From an uncultured Collinsella sp. (GTDB lineage Bacteria > Actinomycetota > Coriobacteriia > Coriobacteriales > Coriobacteriaceae), in NCBI GenBank assembly GCA_902475475.1, contig CABRZY010000020.1, positions 1 through 15,576 of the forward strand: a DNA stretch of 15,576 nucleotides, given 5' to 3'. The position numbers and the translations under genes were made by a program. Below, one piece after another: positions 14,251 through 15,576 of the stretch. The notes below the pieces were generated by a model. The model was given only the letters and a program-made list of their open reading frames with translations, ran no database searches and was not told the origin of the DNA. Numbering within the stretch: the stretch's first letter is position 1; each line of letters starts with the position of its first letter.

Positions 14251-14256
14251 ATTGTA
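14251..14256 (-). promoter_or_regulatory. pyrG: Possible -10 element upstream of pyrG
   Basis: TACAAT on the minus strand within TATTACAATGAAG, 55 bp before the pyrG ATG and after the upstream terminator. No good -35 box at 16-18 bp. The rest of the 178-bp gap between pyrG and the winged-helix gene holds the terminator and nothing else I can support. Confidence 0.3.
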
Positions 14257-14316
14257 ATACTCGCGACGCGCGCCGCACGCATTTTTTCTTACGCGCAATC
14301 GCATTTCTCCATCTCG

Positions 14317-14349
14317 AAACAAAACGCCGTCCGGTTGCCCAGGCGGCGT
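14317..14349 (-). terminator. Intrinsic terminator of the winged-helix gene
   Basis: On the minus strand, arm ACGCCG (14349-14344) pairs with CGGCGT (14329-14324), with two further C-G pairs after a one-base bulge, and is followed by TTTTGTTT (14324-14317). It lies 24 nt after the stop of the gene at 14374. Confidence 0.75.
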
Positions 14350-14373
14350 CGTTTCCACTATGAATGCACGCTG

Positions 14374-14712
14374 TTATCGATCGGCGGCTTCATCCTCGAT
14401 CAAGTCCTTCACGAGCATACCGGCACGGATGCCCTCTAGATACCATTCGCCACGCTCCGTGAGACAAATACCATTTGCGAGCTGGCCGCCGTCGTCGCTG
14501 TAGCGCGAGACGACCTCGATGATGTCTTCGGATTCCAAGCGTTCAATTGCCGCGCGGGCGCGATACGGAGACACCCCCACACGCTCGGCAAGCGTCTTGC
14601 GCGAAAAGCCATAAAATCCGCCGTTGTCTTCGGACAGCTGTGCGATCTCCATCAGCACCTGCACCTCGACACGCTTCATATCGTTGACACTCGCACGACC
14701 CTTGCCAGCCAT
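14374..14712 (-). CDS. Small winged-helix DNA-binding protein, unknown target
   Basis: Protein of 112 residues that I do not recognise as a named regulator. KRVEVQVLMEIAQLS (13-27) looks like a first helix. FSRKTLAERVGVSPYRARAAIERLESEDIIEVV (36-68) reads as a helix-turn-helix, with recognition helix around 49-61. YSDDGGQLANGICLTERGEWYL (71-92) looks like a beta wing leading to the last helix. No metal- or ligand-binding motif is evident; a transcriptional role is inferred. The ATG at 14712 has a strong GAGGAGG 5 nt upstream; the frame extends to 14802 but that part looks non-coding. It is a single-gene unit with a possible promoter and a terminator of its own. A link to pyrG next door is only positional. 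Confidence 0.8.
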   Translation of the reverse strand: MAGKGRASVNDMKRVEVQVLMEIAQLSEDNGGFYGFSRKTLAERVGVSPYRARAAIERLESEDIIEVVSRYSDDGGQLANGICLTERGEWYLEGIRAGMLVKDLIEDEAADR

Positions 14713-14831
14713 GGCAGCCTCCTCAAACCGAGCACGGGCATCACCTGCACCGTGCGCGACCGGCACACCCCATGATGGCCGGCAACATCCATCATGCGGC
14801 ATCCCCGCAAAAGGATGAAACAGTTAGGGTT

Positions 14832-14837
14832 ATTGTA
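14832..14837 (-). promoter_or_regulatory. Possible -10 element of the winged-helix gene
   Basis: TACAAT on the minus strand within GGTATACAATAAC, predicting a start near 14825 and a leader of about 110 nt. The -35 position at 17 bp spacing reads GCCTAT, a very poor match, which fits a promoter that needs an activator. Confidence 0.45.
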
Positions 14838-14860
14838 TACCGCCCAAATCGCTTATAGGC

Positions 14861-14890
14861 AGGTAAACGGGCTATTTTTAGGTTAAACGG
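14861..14890 (-). promoter_or_regulatory. Paired direct repeats upstream of the winged-helix promoter
   Basis: Minus strand CCGTTTAACCT (14890-14880) and CCGTTTACCT (14870-14861), differing by one inserted A and starting 20 bp apart, about two helical turns. The nearer copy ends directly at the expected -35 box. Likely sites for a regulator, possibly the winged-helix protein itself. Confidence 0.45.
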
Positions 14891-14904
14891 TAGCTTTGTT
14901 GATA

Positions 14905-14942
14905 AAAGGGGCACACCGAATGCATACCCGATGCGCCCCTTT
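14905..14942 (-). terminator. Intrinsic terminator of the DUF1846 gene
   Basis: Arms at 14932-14942 and 14905-14915 pair over 11 bp (AAAGGGGCGCA with TGTGCCCCTTT, one G-U pair) around a 16-nt loop. In the minus-strand transcript the stem ends in a short U run (CCCCTTTTATC). It lies 19 nt after the stop at 14962. Confidence 0.8.
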
Positions 14943-14961
14943 CAGACCAATTAATCCAGGC

Positions 14962-15576
14962 TTAGCGGTGGAAGAAACCACGGCGCTCGAACTTGGGCTC
15001 GCAGCACACGTTGATGCCCAGCTTGCGCAACACCGTCTCGTCCGTCGGCGAGATGATCACGCTAAAGAAGGCATCGCAGCCGCGCAGCTGCTCCAGGCCC
15101 GAAAGGACGCGGGCCGCCGTCTCGCTCGTTGCCGAGGTGATCGAGAGCGCCATAAGCGTCTCGTCGGTGTGCAGGCGCGGGTTCTTGCTACCCAGGAAAT
15201 GCGTCTTGAGCTTGCTGATAGGCTCGATCGCCTCATCGCTAATGACCTCGAGCTCAAGGTCAACGCCCGAGACATGCTTAAGTGCGTTCATGATGAGCGA
15301 GCTCGCGGCGCCCAGGCGCGTGGAAGTCTTGCCGGTCACCACGGAGCCATCGGGCATGACCATGGCGCCTACGGGGCCACCCGTCAGCTGCTCCCTGGTA
15401 AGGGCGGCCGAGCGTGCCGGCGAGTAGTTCTTGTCGATACCGGCCTTCTTCATAATGATCTTGAGACGGTCGACTTGCTCATCGCCCACGCCGGTACGGC
15501 GCACATTTTCGACCGCGGTAAAGTAGCGGCGGACGATCTCCATCTTGGAAGCGTCGCGGCAGGCATCGTCATCGGT
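14962..15576 (-). CDS. DUF1846 family protein (partial, N-terminus outside window)
   Basis: The last 204 residues of a protein that I recognise as DUF1846, a family of about 500 residues common in Gram-positive anaerobes and streptococci, without an established function that I can name. The frame is open through base 15576; an in-frame ATG at 15543 is internal, since the 11 residues before it (TDDDACRDASK) also fit the family. Counting from that ATG, seen are VRRYFTAVENVR (4-15), MPDGSVVTGKTSTRLGAASS (63-82), GSKNPRLHTDETLMALSI (118-135) and the ending LGINVCCEPKF (175-185). It has its own terminator and appears unrelated in function to the dcw genes. Confidence 0.88.
   Translation of the reverse strand, partial: TDDDACRDASKMEIVRRYFTAVENVRRTGVGDEQVDRLKIIMKKAGIDKNYSPARSAALTREQLTGGPVGAMVMPDGSVVTGKTSTRLGAASSLIMNALKHVSGVDLELEVISDEAIEPISKLKTHFLGSKNPRLHTDETLMALSITSATSETAARVLSGLEQLRGCDAFFSVIISPTDETVLRKLGINVCCEPKFERRGFFHR

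Noticed and set aside
14202..14252. 16-codon frame before pyrG (MKTRKMCMDNFYGKRR)
   Set aside because: No ribosome site, and its ATG overlaps the only -10-like element, so that promoter would not place it in the mRNA.
14713..14802. Longer start for the winged-helix protein
   Set aside because: The ATG at 14712 has a strong ribosome site, and the extra 30 residues show no family-like character.

Overview
The window is a compact, GC-rich bacterial chromosomal segment in which every convincing gene lies on the minus strand. It carries most of a division and cell wall (dcw) cluster, in transcription order mraZ, rsmH, ftsL-like, ftsI, murF, mraY, murD, ftsW, murG, murC. Upstream of it lie pyrG and xerD, a small winged-helix regulator and the C-terminal part of a DUF1846 protein. 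Gene content, GC-rich codon use and the pyrG/xerD neighbourhood point to Actinomycetota. My best guess is a Coriobacteriia gut lineage such as Collinsella or a relative; this is inferred from protein character, not from a search.

In transcription order (right to left): (1) 15576-14905, the end of a DUF1846 gene with a hairpin terminator. (2) 14890-14317, a winged-helix gene with its own promoter region, direct repeats and terminator. (3) 14256-11590, pyrG and xerD, almost touching (2 bp apart), followed by a 16-bp perfect hairpin. (4) 11589-11104, a 486-bp non-coding region dense in repeats, ending in a clear sigma-70 promoter for mraZ. (5) 11103-1, the dcw operon, with short gaps or overlaps at most junctions. 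murE is missing from its usual place between ftsI and murF; a 125-bp gap stands there. murC runs off the left edge.

The genes form one pathway. MurC, MurD and MurF add residues to UDP-MurNAc. MraY and MurG build lipid I and lipid II. FtsW and FtsI polymerise and crosslink septal wall, with an FtsL-like partner. MraZ is the family regulator of such clusters and RsmH modifies 16S rRNA. PyrG supplies CTP and XerD resolves chromosome dimers before division.

No undescribed multi-gene system is visible. The less ordinary signals are: a repeated 13-bp G/C operator-like element flanking the mraZ start site, a 37-bp direct repeat upstream of mraZ, a shared short motif in the cytoplasmic tails of FtsW and FtsI, a repeated motif in the FtsW tail, the absent murE, and paired direct repeats at the promoter of the winged-helix gene.
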